A stretch of 64,000 nucleotides of DNA from Hoskinsella mucinilytica (GTDB lineage Bacteria > Bacillota_I > Bacilli_A > Erysipelotrichales > Erysipelotrichaceae), in the NCBI RefSeq assembly GCF_045223415.1, contig NZ_JBEQZJ010000002.1, positions 1-64,000 of the forward strand. Direction: 5' to 3'. The stretch's first letter is position 1. Each line of letters opens with the position of its first letter. The translations under genes were made by a program, and so were the position numbers. Of the stretch, positions 36,528-44,579 are shown piece after piece. The notes under the pieces are model-generated. The model did no database searches. It saw only the letters and a list, made by a program, of their open reading frames with translations, and was not told the origin of the DNA.

Positions 36528-36965
36528 CTATTCTGTAGCATCTTGTGGCACATCAAATGTTTCAGAACTAAAATTAGAATAATATCTTCCTTTTGTTACT
36601 GTGATTTTTATTACACAATAATCCGGATCCTCCACTCCTTTTGGATAATACATGGTATCTCCTTCTCGCCAAATCATTTCTTTACTTTCTTTATCTTCCA
36701 AGACTTCCGCATGCCCTATCAACATGACTCCTCTAAAAAAACGTTTATCACAAAAATAAATACAAGCTTTCGATTCTCTTCGATATTGCGCCACTCTCAT
36801 AGAAGAGGTATTTGTCGTAAAATAAAAAGTATGTATTCCAATTCTTTTTCGTGGTGGTAACATCGCCTTCATATTAGGAAAACCATCTTGATCCACAGAG
36901 CCTATAAAGGCTACATTTTGTTTATCGATCAATTTTCCAATCGTTGTTTCACAATCTCTCATCAT
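36528..36965 (-). CDS. Pyridoxamine 5'-phosphate oxidase-fold protein
   Basis: 145 residues with the split-barrel flavin-binding pattern: 'VAFIGSVDQDGFPNMKAM' near 19, 'TFYFTTNTSS' near 46, 'ACIYFCDKRFFRGVMLIGHAEVLED' near 68. Small members of this family bind FMN, heme or F420; this one could be a general stress (GSP26-like) protein. Two ATGs in tandem follow AAGGAG; I used the first. It is transcribed away from the riboswitch-controlled antiporter. Confidence 0.8.
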   Translation of the reverse strand: MMRDCETTIGKLIDKQNVAFIGSVDQDGFPNMKAMLPPRKRIGIHTFYFTTNTSSMRVAQYRRESKACIYFCDKRFFRGVMLIGHAEVLEDKESKEMIWREGDTMYYPKGVEDPDYCVIKITVTKGRYYSNFSSETFDVPQDATE

Positions 36966-37065
36966 ACATTTAATCTCCTTTTCTTCTGAATTCTTTCTAT
37001 TTCCATTATACCAAAAATAAATAATAAAATCGGAAACATAAAAAAATCTTCTTCAATCTTCACTA

Positions 37066-37094
37066 TTGACAAACCTGATTTCTCCCCATATACT
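37066..37094 (+). promoter_or_regulatory. Strong promoter of the riboswitch-antiporter transcript
   Basis: Consensus TTGACA (37066-37071), 17-base spacer, TATACT (37089-37094). The predicted transcription start, about 37101, falls on the first base of the riboswitch. Confidence 0.88.
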
Positions 37095-37101
37095 TACTAT
37101 T

Positions 37102-37160
37102 GGGAATGAAGTTCTCCCTTAGTTAAGTACTAAAACCGCTAAACAGCTGATGACTTCTGC
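37102..37160 (+). promoter_or_regulatory. Fluoride riboswitch (crcB motif) aptamer
   Basis: The leader matches the crcB motif block by block: 'GGGAATGAAGTTCTCCC' (37102-37118) resembles the GGnGATGnnGTTCnCC 5' hairpin, 'AACCGCT' (37134-37140) the conserved central strand, and 'GCTGATGACTTCTGC' (37146-37160) the 3' strand. The last strand is also the left arm of the following terminator, so ligand binding and termination should be mutually exclusive; this is the arrangement of a transcriptional ON switch. Recognition is by eye from the known consensus. Confidence 0.85.
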
Positions 37161-37193
37161 ATATTTTTCATGCAGAACTTATCAGCTTTTTTA
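37145..37193 (+). terminator. Riboswitch expression-platform terminator
   Basis: AGCTGAT (37145-37151) pairs with ATCAGCT (37181-37187), and TTCTGCAT (37155-37162) with ATGCAGAA (37170-37177), followed by a U tract. It overlaps the 3' strand of the aptamer and lies 20 bases before the start codon. Confidence 0.88.
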
Positions 37194-37212
37194 TGAAAAG
37201 GAGGAAATAGAA

Positions 37213-38403
37213 ATGCTATTAAGTATTGCCTATATTTTAATGATGGGAATGTTTACAGGTTGGTTATGTCAAAAATGGAAGTTGCCAAGTTTGCTTGGAA
37301 TGATGATAACTGGGATGATATTAGGCCCTTATCTTTTGAATGTGATCGCTGTTTCCATTTTGCAGATTTCTTCAGATCTAAGAAGAATTGCCTTGATCAT
37401 TATATTAATTCGTGCGGGATTATCCTTAGATCTCAATGATCTAAAAAGAGTAGGTAGACCCGCAGTATTGATGTGCTTTGTTCCTGCCTGCTTGGAAATG
37501 CTTGGTATGGTATTATTGGCACCAAAGTTATTAGGAATATCGATGTTGGATGCCGCTATCATGGGAGCAGTTGTGGCGGCTGTTTCTCCTGCTGTTATCG
37601 TTCCGAAAATGTTAAAACTCATAGATGAGGGTTATGGCGTAGATAAAAGCATTCCACAACTCATATTGGCAGGAGCATCTGTTGATGATGTCTTTGTCAT
37701 TGTTATGTTTTCTGCTTTTACCGGATTGGCACAAGGCGACTCTATTTCTATCATAAGCTTCCTCAATATTCCAATTTCAATCATCATAGGTGGCTTGATT
37801 GGTTATTTTATCGGCAATATCTTAGCTCGTTATTTTGAAAAGATACATATCAGAGATACCTCCAAGGTTGTTATTTTATTAAGCATCGCCTTTCTTTTGG
37901 TAACCTTTGAAGATCATTTTTCAAATATACCGTTTGCGGCTTTGATTTCCATCATGACCATGGGAATCGCTTTACAAAGAAAACGAGAAGTCGTTGCTGT
38001 TCGTCTGTCTTCAAAATTCAATAAGTTATGGGTCGTTGCGGAAATTTTATTATTTGTATTAGTTGGTGCTAGTGTAGACTTACATTATGTACAAAGTGCA
38101 GGCTTGATGGCGGTTATATTAATTTTCGGTGTTCTGATCTTCCGTATGATCGGCGTTAGTATTTGCTTGATCAAAACCAAATTAACAAAGAAAGAGAGAC
38201 TCTTTTGTATGATTGGCTATTGTCCGAAAGCAACCGTGCAAGCCGCAATCGGTGGTGTGCCACTTGCAATGGGATTATCTGTTGGCAATATCGTTTTAAC
38301 TGTTGCTGTTTTGTCGATTCTTATCACAGCTCCATTAGGCGCCTTTCTGATCGATCACACCTATCGACGTTTATTACAGCCATCTATAAAAAAGGGATTG
38401 TGA
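37213..38403 (+). CDS. Cation:proton antiporter (CPA family) under fluoride riboswitch control
   Basis: About 396 residues with 11-13 membrane segments: 'GMFTGWLCQKWKLPSLLGMMITGMILGPYLL' marks the N-terminal CPA fold, and 'ILAGASVDDVFVIV' near 155 carries the double Asp of electrogenic exchangers. No cytosolic regulatory domain. AAGGAGG lies just before ATG 37213; the longer frame begins inside the terminator and is rejected. Antiporters of this kind are among the known gene partners of fluoride riboswitches, so it probably helps the cell survive fluoride, perhaps by exchanging ions or protons. It is not closely like the antiporter at 9637. Confidence 0.88.
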   Translation: MLLSIAYILMMGMFTGWLCQKWKLPSLLGMMITGMILGPYLLNVIAVSILQISSDLRRIALIIILIRAGLSLDLNDLKRVGRPAVLMCFVPACLEMLGMVLLAPKLLGISMLDAAIMGAVVAAVSPAVIVPKMLKLIDEGYGVDKSIPQLILAGASVDDVFVIVMFSAFTGLAQGDSISIISFLNIPISIIIGGLIGYFIGNILARYFEKIHIRDTSKVVILLSIAFLLVTFEDHFSNIPFAALISIMTMGIALQRKREVVAVRLSSKFNKLWVVAEILLFVLVGASVDLHYVQSAGLMAVILIFGVLIFRMIGVSICLIKTKLTKKERLFCMIGYCPKATVQAAIGGVPLAMGLSVGNIVLTVAVLSILITAPLGAFLIDHTYRRLLQPSIKKGL

Positions 38404-38451
38404 CGAATAGTCAAAGAAAATTAACTATTCGGGTTACAGATCCCTTTTCTT
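38389..38451 (+). terminator. Long hairpin overlapping the antiporter stop codon
   Basis: Outer arms AAAAGGGAT (38390-38398) and ATCCCTTTT, inner arms CGAATAGT (38404-38411) and ACTATTCG (38424-38431), with small internal loops. The outer stem ends in TTTTCTT, so it is a likely terminator. Confidence 0.65.
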
Positions 38452-38742
38452 GTGTATCTGCATAAATATTTCATGAGATTTATATTTAACCTTGGTTGTA
38501 TCACATTTTTTAATAATTTTTACAAAACATCTTCCGTTTAGAATTCCACATTCTTCTTTAGTTAAGATTTTCTATCTTCTCCAGCTTATTTTGGAAACCC
38601 AAACTTCCAAAATTGCTTGTTGGGAACTACCCAATTCCCTAAACCATTAATTTAAGTTGATGGTTACGCATTCAAAACGAATGCCTTATTTCTTTTATCG
38701 TGTAAACTTTCCTCAGTCTATATTTATAACCAACTGGAAAAA
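38452..38742 (-). other. Decayed accessory stretch with a possible coding remnant
   Basis: No intact gene. On the reverse strand the part at about 38450-38620 reads as a plausible C-terminal peptide fragment ('LTKEECGILNGRCF', then 'KSHEIFMQIHKKRDL' before a stop), with an upstream piece ('FPTSNFGSLGFQNKLEKIENL') in another frame. I do not recognise the family; it looks like a gene in decay. Confidence 0.3.
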
Positions 38743-40073
38743 TCATTTTATTACAATCCAATGTCCATCACGTTTTGAGCCTATTCTTTCTATAACCTTT
38801 TTATTTTGCAAAGAAATGAATGCACGCTCTATCGTTCTTTTGGTTACACCGATTTCGATAGCCAATTCATTAGAATTATAATCTGGATTTTTTATCAGTA
38901 ATGAAACTATTTTCTTTTCCGTTTTGCTTAAACCGACATTTAAACCGACACTCAAACCGACATTTTCAATTTTTATTTTGTCCAAAACTTTATTATCAAG
39001 TGGAATTGTACAACGAATATAGTTATCTTCAATTTCAAAAACTTCTTCACCATACTTTTTCACAATGGTTGGAATTCCATGTCCCGTATGTTCAGTAAGA
39101 CCCATATTTAAGAAAATACGCATAAGTGTGGCATTTCTCGGTTTACTGATTCCTTCAAAGAATTGTTTTTTCGTCATACCATTTGGTAAACCACCATGAG
39201 ATAAAATTTCCAATCGATTATCAAACATTGAAATTTGTGGTTCTGTAATTGTCCAGTCATTATGAACAAGGGCGTTTAAAACTGCTTCATTAACACAGTC
39301 ATAGTCAAATAAGTAAGTATCTTTTCTTGGCCGAACTGTTGTATCAGAAATGCAGATGTTCTCTGCCTGAAGTCTATTTTTAATTTTTTCATAAGAAGTA
39401 ATGATACATCGGTATCCATATCACTTCTTTCAGAAATTGCTGCTTTATCATTTCCCTTAAACTTCACAAATATCAAAGGAATATTATTTCTATCAGCCAA
39501 TAACTCAGCTAAAAGATTATATTCTCCATTTTGATTTTTCAAATTTAAGTTTGTTTCAAATGATTTATCTTCTAAATGATAATCTTTTTCACTATAGTAA
39601 ATTTTTAATTCCTTAAATGATAAGTTAGATAAAGTTGAACGTTTTTTAAGCATATACTCTGAATCAATAAATTTATTTTCATATCAAATACGAATCTGTT
39701 CTGGTGTCATTTCTCGACAAGTTGTACCGACTCTAATCGTACATCCAGCAGAAGAAAAACCATATTTCTTTTGACAATAAATATGCTTGATACCTTTTGA
39801 TACATTAATAACAATCAGAGTTTTTCCATCTTCAAAACGAAGTTCTGAATTTACTTCATCCTGTGGATTCGGTTCAATTTGTGTTGTAATAATATCAGAT
39901 ATTTTCTTAAAAGTTTCATCAATTTTTTCAACACCAACGATGATTCCATCATCTTTGACACCTATAACAATTATTCCACCAGAAGCATTCAAAAACGATA
40001 CTATCTCTTTACATATCGTATTCGAATATTTTTCTTTCAGCTCTAAACTTTCTGATTCAATATATTTTAACAT
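38743..40073 (-). pseudogene. Broken AlbA_2-type (divergent AAA-4) ATP-binding/DNA-binding regulator
   Basis: Three consecutive frames together spell one protein: an AlbA_2 domain ('ESLELKEKYSN', 'FLNASGGIIVIGVKDDG', 'GSSRE'-like 'GTTCREMTPEQ'), a middle part, a GHKL-like segment ('NEAVLNALVHNDW', 'EHTGHGIPTIVKKYG') and a C-terminal winged helix ('NELAIEIGVTKRTIERAF'). An in-frame TGA interrupts it at 39684-39686, and one missing base near 39420 shifts the frame. The C-terminal part also contains a 12-base repeat encoding VGL(S/N). It was probably an autoregulated accessory regulator. Neither lesion looks like programmed recoding. Confidence 0.85.
38933..38962 (-). repeat. 12-base-period CCGACA repeat inside the pseudogene
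   Basis: CCGACA occurs at 38933, 38945 and 38957, exactly 12 bases apart, encoding VGLSVGLNVGL on the reverse strand. The same 12-base-spaced pair occurs upstream of the gene at 40130 and 40142. Confidence 0.7.
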
Positions 40074-40373
40074 TTCACTTCACCTCAATTCGTATCATAC
40101 CTATTATACCGTCAAAAATCAATTATATGCCGACATTTATACCGACACTTTCATAATTATGACTTCACTTTTCCTGCAGAAATCATAATCATTGAGAAAT
40201 AGCATAAAACTTAATCTTCAGTAGTGATATAAAAAATCCTTGAATCTTCGCTTCGACGCTAAGTCAAACTGATAGCTCTCGAGTATGCCCTCATCACCAT
40301 TGAACTGATATCCAGTACCAAACATTGACGTTGAGGCTTTCTTCCCAAAATTCCATCTTCACATTGAAGTTTC
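40074..40373 (-). other. 300-base gap with a small open frame
   Basis: Holds the pseudogene promoter and, on the reverse strand at 40218-40325, a 35-codon frame (starts 'MFGTGYQFNGDEGILESYQ', ends 'KRRFKDFLYHY') that reads like real protein and stays open a little upstream of its ATG. No ribosome site is obvious. It may be the tail of a lost gene; family unknown. Confidence 0.3.
40130..40147 (-). promoter_or_regulatory. Possible operator of the AlbA_2-type gene
   Basis: Two TGTCGG elements (reverse strand) spaced by 12 bases, separated by TATAAA, just upstream of a TATAAT at about 40106-40111 and 57 bases before the gene start. They match the repeat inside the gene, which suggests a site for its own winged-helix domain. 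Inference. Confidence 0.4.
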
Positions 40374-41729
40374 CTATGATTTGTGAGAAAGAAGTACTAC
40401 TGTCTCAATCGCATTGGTATTAGGAAACATATCCACTCCTTGCATCGTACTACCTTCATAGCCATAACGCTTAAGATATAATAAATCACGAATCTGAGTC
40501 GTAGGATTACATGAGATATATAAAATTTGTTTCGGTTTCATAGAAATTAAAGCAGATAAAAACTGCTCGGTACTACCACTTCTTGGCGGATCCATGATCA
40601 CAACATCAAAACGCTCTTTTCGCTCTGCCGCTTTTTTCATATAGGAGGAGGCATCTTCACATATAAATTTGATATTATGTACATGATTATTCGCTGCATT
40701 CAACTTCGCATCTGCCACTGCATCCTTATTGATTTCCACACCCAAAACCTGCTTCACCTTATGTGCAAGACTCATACCAATCGTTCCAATGCCACAATAA
40801 GCATCTAAAACACGCTCATTTCCTGTAAGCTGTAGCATTTGAATACCTGTTTGATATAACACTTCTGTTTGTTCATGGTTAATCTGATAAAAAGACTTAG
40901 ATGATATACGATAAGACAATCCACACAATACATCTTCAATATATCCCTTTCCATATAATACACGCTCTTGTTCTCCCAAAACTACACTGGTTTTTCTGGT
41001 ATTTACATTTTGAACAACCGTTGTAATCTGCGGATGTTTCTTCAACAAGGCATTCACAAAATTTTTTCTTGCCGGAAATACACTTTGATTCATGACAAGT
41101 ACCACCATCACCTGTCCGCTAACTTTTCCATAACGTAATAACACATGGCGTAATAAACCTTTTCGTTTATCCTCTTCATAGGGCTCGATACGCAATTTGA
41201 TCATTAACTCTGTGATAGTGGAAATAATGTCATCACATACTGTTGGATGTAATAAACACTTTTGATAAGGAATGATACGATGAGAAAACTCTTCATAAAA
41301 CCCTGCTTGAATTTTACGATTTTTATCTCTTTGAAATCCTATGATCATCTTATTTCGATAATGAAAAGGATCTTTCATCACCAGCATATCCTCCACTTTT
41401 AAGTTTAAGTTTGCTTGTTTACAAAGTTGTATTAATTTGTTTTTCTTATATTCCGCTTGCCCTTGTGCATTACAATACAAAAGATGACAACTTCCACATT
41501 TCTCAAAAACAGGACATTTCGGTGTAATTCTAGCTTTATCCTTTTTGATAATTTCCACTACATCTCCTATGTATCCCTTTTGAATTCGTTTGGTCACTCT
41601 TATCAATACTTCTTCCTTCATAAAAACATGACGAACCAAGACCTTATCCTTACCTACATACAAAACTCCATTACCATCTTCATCTATGCTTTGTATGATT
41701 CCTTTGATCCTTTGTTTTTCTTTTAACAT
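40374..41729 (-). CDS. 23S rRNA (uracil-C5)-methyltransferase, RlmD/RumA family
   Basis: 451 residues. SAM-dependent m5U methyltransferase of 23S rRNA. A TRAM domain comes first (about 5-60), then the 4Fe-4S Cys set ('CPVFEKCGSCHLLYC', about 73-87), and the Rossmann-like domain with 'LDAYCGIGTIGMSLA' near 309, 'IMDPPRSG' near 376 and the catalytic Cys in 'YISCNPTTQ' near 401. Family members in Bacillota methylate U747 or U1939 (RlmCD type), so the exact site is left open. It overlaps the upstream HAD gene by seven bases. Confidence 0.92.
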   Translation of the reverse strand: MLKEKQRIKGIIQSIDEDGNGVLYVGKDKVLVRHVFMKEEVLIRVTKRIQKGYIGDVVEIIKKDKARITPKCPVFEKCGSCHLLYCNAQGQAEYKKNKLIQLCKQANLNLKVEDMLVMKDPFHYRNKMIIGFQRDKNRKIQAGFYEEFSHRIIPYQKCLLHPTVCDDIISTITELMIKLRIEPYEEDKRKGLLRHVLLRYGKVSGQVMVVLVMNQSVFPARKNFVNALLKKHPQITTVVQNVNTRKTSVVLGEQERVLYGKGYIEDVLCGLSYRISSKSFYQINHEQTEVLYQTGIQMLQLTGNERVLDAYCGIGTIGMSLAHKVKQVLGVEINKDAVADAKLNAANNHVHNIKFICEDASSYMKKAAERKERFDVVIMDPPRSGSTEQFLSALISMKPKQILYISCNPTTQIRDLLYLKRYGYEGSTMQGVDMFPNTNAIETVVLLSHKS

Positions 41730-42337
41730 ACCTTCTTCTCCAAACTTTCTTCCAAATAATTTGCTAACTTTTGAGGATCATCCAATAAAATGCCCTTCAT
41801 CCCTAATTGTTTTGCGGTTTTGATATTTTCCAAACGATCATCAATAAACAAACATTCTTCTTCTATTAAATCATATCGTTCAAATAAACATTTATAAATA
41901 AGTGGATCTGGTTTCAATAGCTTTTCTTCATAAGACAATACTGCTCCATCACACCAAGAGAAAAAAGGTTGTGTTGCCTTTAAATAATCCGCACTATCCT
42001 TACTGATGTTGGATAAGATATAAATATGATATCCTTCGTTTTTCAGTTGCTTCATACAGGTAAAAGAAGTCGTGATTGGTTGCATCAGCTTCATCCAATT
42101 TGAAAGGATTTCATCGATTTCTAAATGATATTCGCAAAACTCCTTGTGATAAATTTGATAAAGATCTTTTATAAATAAAATACCTTGATCATATTTTAAC
42201 CAAGCTTCATGAGTAAATATATGTTGACAAATTTGTTTGGTTCTTTCCTTATCCGCAAAAACAGTTTGATAATAGTGATAAGGATCAAATGTCATTAGAA
42301 CATTTCCGATATCAAAAATTACATTTTTTATCATCAT
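41723..42337 (-). CDS. HAD-superfamily hydrolase (subfamily IA)
   Basis: 204 residues. Motif I is 'FDIGNVLMTFDP' (nucleophile Asp9), a form typical of sugar-phosphate-type HADs such as YihX; motif II 'ILSNIS' near 110; motif III Lys near 140 ('KLLKPDPLIYK'); motif IV 'FIDDRLENIKTA' near 166. A helical cap fills about 17-85. Substrate unknown. GAGGTG precedes the tandem ATGs. It is the first gene of a two-gene unit with the rRNA methyltransferase. Confidence 0.9.
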   Translation of the reverse strand: MMIKNVIFDIGNVLMTFDPYHYYQTVFADKERTKQICQHIFTHEAWLKYDQGILFIKDLYQIYHKEFCEYHLEIDEILSNWMKLMQPITTSFTCMKQLKNEGYHIYILSNISKDSADYLKATQPFFSWCDGAVLSYEEKLLKPDPLIYKCLFERYDLIEEECLFIDDRLENIKTAKQLGMKGILLDDPQKLANYLEESLEKKVC

Positions 42338-42372
42338 CTAACACCTCGTACGTTCATTGTACTAGAATATAG

Positions 42373-42400
42373 AAAGAAAAAAAAGTGATTTCTCACTTTT
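42373..42400 (-). terminator. Terminator of htpG
   Basis: Stem AAAAGTGA (42381-42388) with TCACTTTT (42393-42400); the reverse strand continues in a run of eight U. Confidence 0.8.
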
Positions 42401-42443
42401 CTTTCTTCATCAACGATGATATCTACTTGTATTTCTTTTTTTA

Positions 42444-44381
42444 CTATTTAGTAGCCTTTACCATAAATGCACAAATTTTCTTTGAGAACTCTGCAGGATT
42501 ATCGATTGGGAATCCTTCAATCAATAATGCTTGTTCATATAGCAACTCTGCATATTCTTTCACTGCATCTTTATCTTCACTATAAACTTTAGATAATGCT
42601 TCAAAGATCGGATGATTTGGATTGATTTCCAAAATTCTGGTAGCCTTCATACCATATGGATTACCTTCCGGCATTGCACTTAATACCTTCTCCATTTCAA
42701 AAGACATACCTTCATCACTTGACAAGCAAACAGGATCATCTACAAGACGACTTGATACTTTTACTTCTTTTACCTTTTCACCAAGTGCTTCTTTCAAAGA
42801 AGTTAACATATCTTTGTTTTCTTCTGCCTTCTTCTCAATTTCCTTCTTTTCCTCTTCACTATCTAAGTCTAGATCACCTTGTGAAAGGTTCTTGAATTTC
42901 TTTTCTTTGAATTCGCCTAATACCTGTAATACGAATTCATCCACATTATCTGTCAAATACAGGATTTCATATCCTTTGTCTTTCACTTTTTGTACAGCTG
43001 GCATTGCGTCGATCTTTTCAATCTTATCTCCACTCATGAAGTAGATATGTTCTTGACCTTCTTCCATGCGTGCAATATATTCATCTAATGTGATCAGCTT
43101 CTCTTCTTTACTGGAATAGAATAACAATAAATCCTGTAACAGATCTTTATTAGCACCAAAGCTATTGTATACACCAAACTTAATTTGAAGACCAAAGGTA
43201 TTCCAGAATTTTTCATATTCTTCACGTTCGTTCTTCAACATCAACAACAATTCTGATTTGATCTTCTTTTCAATACGGTTTGCGATTACTTTTAGCTGGC
43301 GATCATGCTGAAGCATTTCACGTGAGATATTCAAGTTCAAATCTTGAGAATCTACCAGGCCTTTCACAAAACGGAAATGCTCAGGAATCAATTCTTCTGC
43401 ATTATCCATGATGAAGACTCCACGACTATATAATTGTAGGCCCTTTTTGTAATCCTGAGAATAATAATTCATTGGTGCTTTACCAGGGATAAACAATAAG
43501 GCAGTAAAGCTAACATTACCTTCTACAGAAAAGTGTACGACCTTTTGTGGGTCAGTGTAATCATTGAATTTGCTCTTATAGAAATCATGATACTCTTCTT
43601 TTGTAATATCATTTTTACTTTTCTTCCATAAAGGGATCATTGAGTTTAGTGTCTTTAATTCCTTAACAGTTTCATATTTTACATCTTCAGTTTTTTCTTC
43701 TTCCTCAGATTCGCTTTCTACACGTTTTTGTTCCTCTACCCACATTTCGATTGGATAACGGATATAATCTGAATATTTCTTGATCAAACGTTCAATTTCA
43801 TACTGAGTAAGATAATCATCATAGTTTTCATCCTCAGTATTCTCTTTTAAATATAACGTAATGGTCGTACCACATTCATCCTTGGTTGTTTCTTCTAGCG
43901 TATAACCATCACTGGCATCACTGCTCCATAAATAAGCTGTATCTTCACCATATTTTTTAGATACCACATCGACACGACTTGCGACCATAAAAGCGGAATA
44001 GAAACCAACACCAAATTGACCGATGATATCTACTGCATCTTCTTTTTCATCCTTTTCCTCTAGCTCTTGTTTAAAAGCCAAAGAACCACTCTTCGCAATG
44101 GTACCAAGGTTTTCTTCTAATTCTTCCTTATTCATACCTTGTCCGTTATCACTAATGGTTAACGTACGGTTTTCTTTATCAACCTCTAAATGAATCTTAA
44201 ATGCATTCTGATCAACATCACTTAAGTTTTCACTTAGAGAGCGGTAGTATAATTTATCGATTGCATCACTTGCATTGGAAATTAATTCACGTAAGAAGAT
44301 TTCCTTATGTGTATAAATGGAATTGATCATTAAATCCAGAAGACGTTTTGACTCTGCTTTAAATTGTTTTTTTCTTGCCAT
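42444..44381 (-). CDS. htpG: Molecular chaperone HtpG (bacterial Hsp90)
   Basis: 645 residues, full length. ATP-driven dimeric chaperone. The N-terminal GHKL ATPase has 'ELISNASDAIDKL' near 34 (catalytic Glu and Asn), 'DNGQGM' near 79, 'GQFGVGFYSAF' near 117 and the middle-domain Arg in 'NISREMLQHDRQ' near 326. A charged stretch of Glu and Lys (about 215-232) is the linker. The gene is monocistronic and, unusually, carries two CIRCE elements in its promoter, so it belongs to the HrcA regulon in this organism. In B. subtilis htpG is not HrcA-controlled. Confidence 0.97.
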   Translation of the reverse strand: MARKKQFKAESKRLLDLMINSIYTHKEIFLRELISNASDAIDKLYYRSLSENLSDVDQNAFKIHLEVDKENRTLTISDNGQGMNKEELEENLGTIAKSGSLAFKQELEEKDEKEDAVDIIGQFGVGFYSAFMVASRVDVVSKKYGEDTAYLWSSDASDGYTLEETTKDECGTTITLYLKENTEDENYDDYLTQYEIERLIKKYSDYIRYPIEMWVEEQKRVESESEEEEKTEDVKYETVKELKTLNSMIPLWKKSKNDITKEEYHDFYKSKFNDYTDPQKVVHFSVEGNVSFTALLFIPGKAPMNYYSQDYKKGLQLYSRGVFIMDNAEELIPEHFRFVKGLVDSQDLNLNISREMLQHDRQLKVIANRIEKKIKSELLLMLKNEREEYEKFWNTFGLQIKFGVYNSFGANKDLLQDLLLFYSSKEEKLITLDEYIARMEEGQEHIYFMSGDKIEKIDAMPAVQKVKDKGYEILYLTDNVDEFVLQVLGEFKEKKFKNLSQGDLDLDSEEEKKEIEKKAEENKDMLTSLKEALGEKVKEVKVSSRLVDDPVCLSSDEGMSFEMEKVLSAMPEGNPYGMKATRILEINPNHPIFEALSKVYSEDKDAVKEYAELLYEQALLIEGFPIDNPAEFSKKICAFMVKATK

Positions 44382-44397
44382 GTTATCTTACCTCCGT

Positions 44398-44424
44398 TTA
44401 GCACTCTTCTAATAAGTCTGCTAA
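44398..44424 (-). promoter_or_regulatory. CIRCE operator 1 (HrcA site) of htpG
   Basis: TTAGCACTC-N9-GTCTGCTAA against the consensus TTAGCACTC-N9-GAGTGCTAA: the first arm is perfect and the second differs at two positions. It lies between the -10 element and the start codon. Confidence 0.85.
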
Positions 44425-44425
44425 T

Positions 44426-44454
44426 AGTATATGACAATATTTTAGCACTGTCAA
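44426..44454 (-). promoter_or_regulatory. Promoter of htpG
   Basis: Reverse strand: consensus TTGACA (44449-44454), 17-base spacer, TATACT (44426-44431). The -35 element lies inside CIRCE 2 and the -10 element directly adjoins CIRCE 1. Confidence 0.88.
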
Positions 44455-44468
44455 CACTTTAGTGCTAA
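44442..44468 (-). promoter_or_regulatory. CIRCE operator 2 (HrcA site) of htpG
   Basis: TTAGCACTG-N9-TAGTGCTAA; each arm differs from the consensus at one position, and the two arms pair almost perfectly. It covers the -35 element of htpG. The distance between the two CIRCE centres is 44 bases, about four helical turns. Confidence 0.85.
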
Positions 44469-44516
44469 ATCTTTCCTGATTTTTCATAAAATCTTTATGA
44501 TTCTATGATTTCTTAA

Positions 44517-44545
44517 TTGCTTGTTTGTATAAACTCGTCTATAAT
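44517..44545 (+). promoter_or_regulatory. Promoter of proBA
   Basis: TTGCTT (44517-44522), 17-base spacer, TATAAT (44540-44545), 34 bases before the start codon. No T-box or other leader structure was seen. Confidence 0.75.
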
Positions 44546-44579
44546 AGAAGAAACAATTTGCAAAGGGAGTTGTAAAAAA

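Noticed and set aside
37150..37212. Longer start of the riboswitch-controlled antiporter
   Set aside because: The extra codons lie inside the aptamer and terminator; a strong AAGGAGG sits immediately before ATG 37213.
39684..39686. TGA in the AlbA_2-type gene as a selenocysteine codon
   Set aside because: The position is not a known selenoprotein site, no SECIS-like hairpin follows, and a separate frameshift lies downstream.
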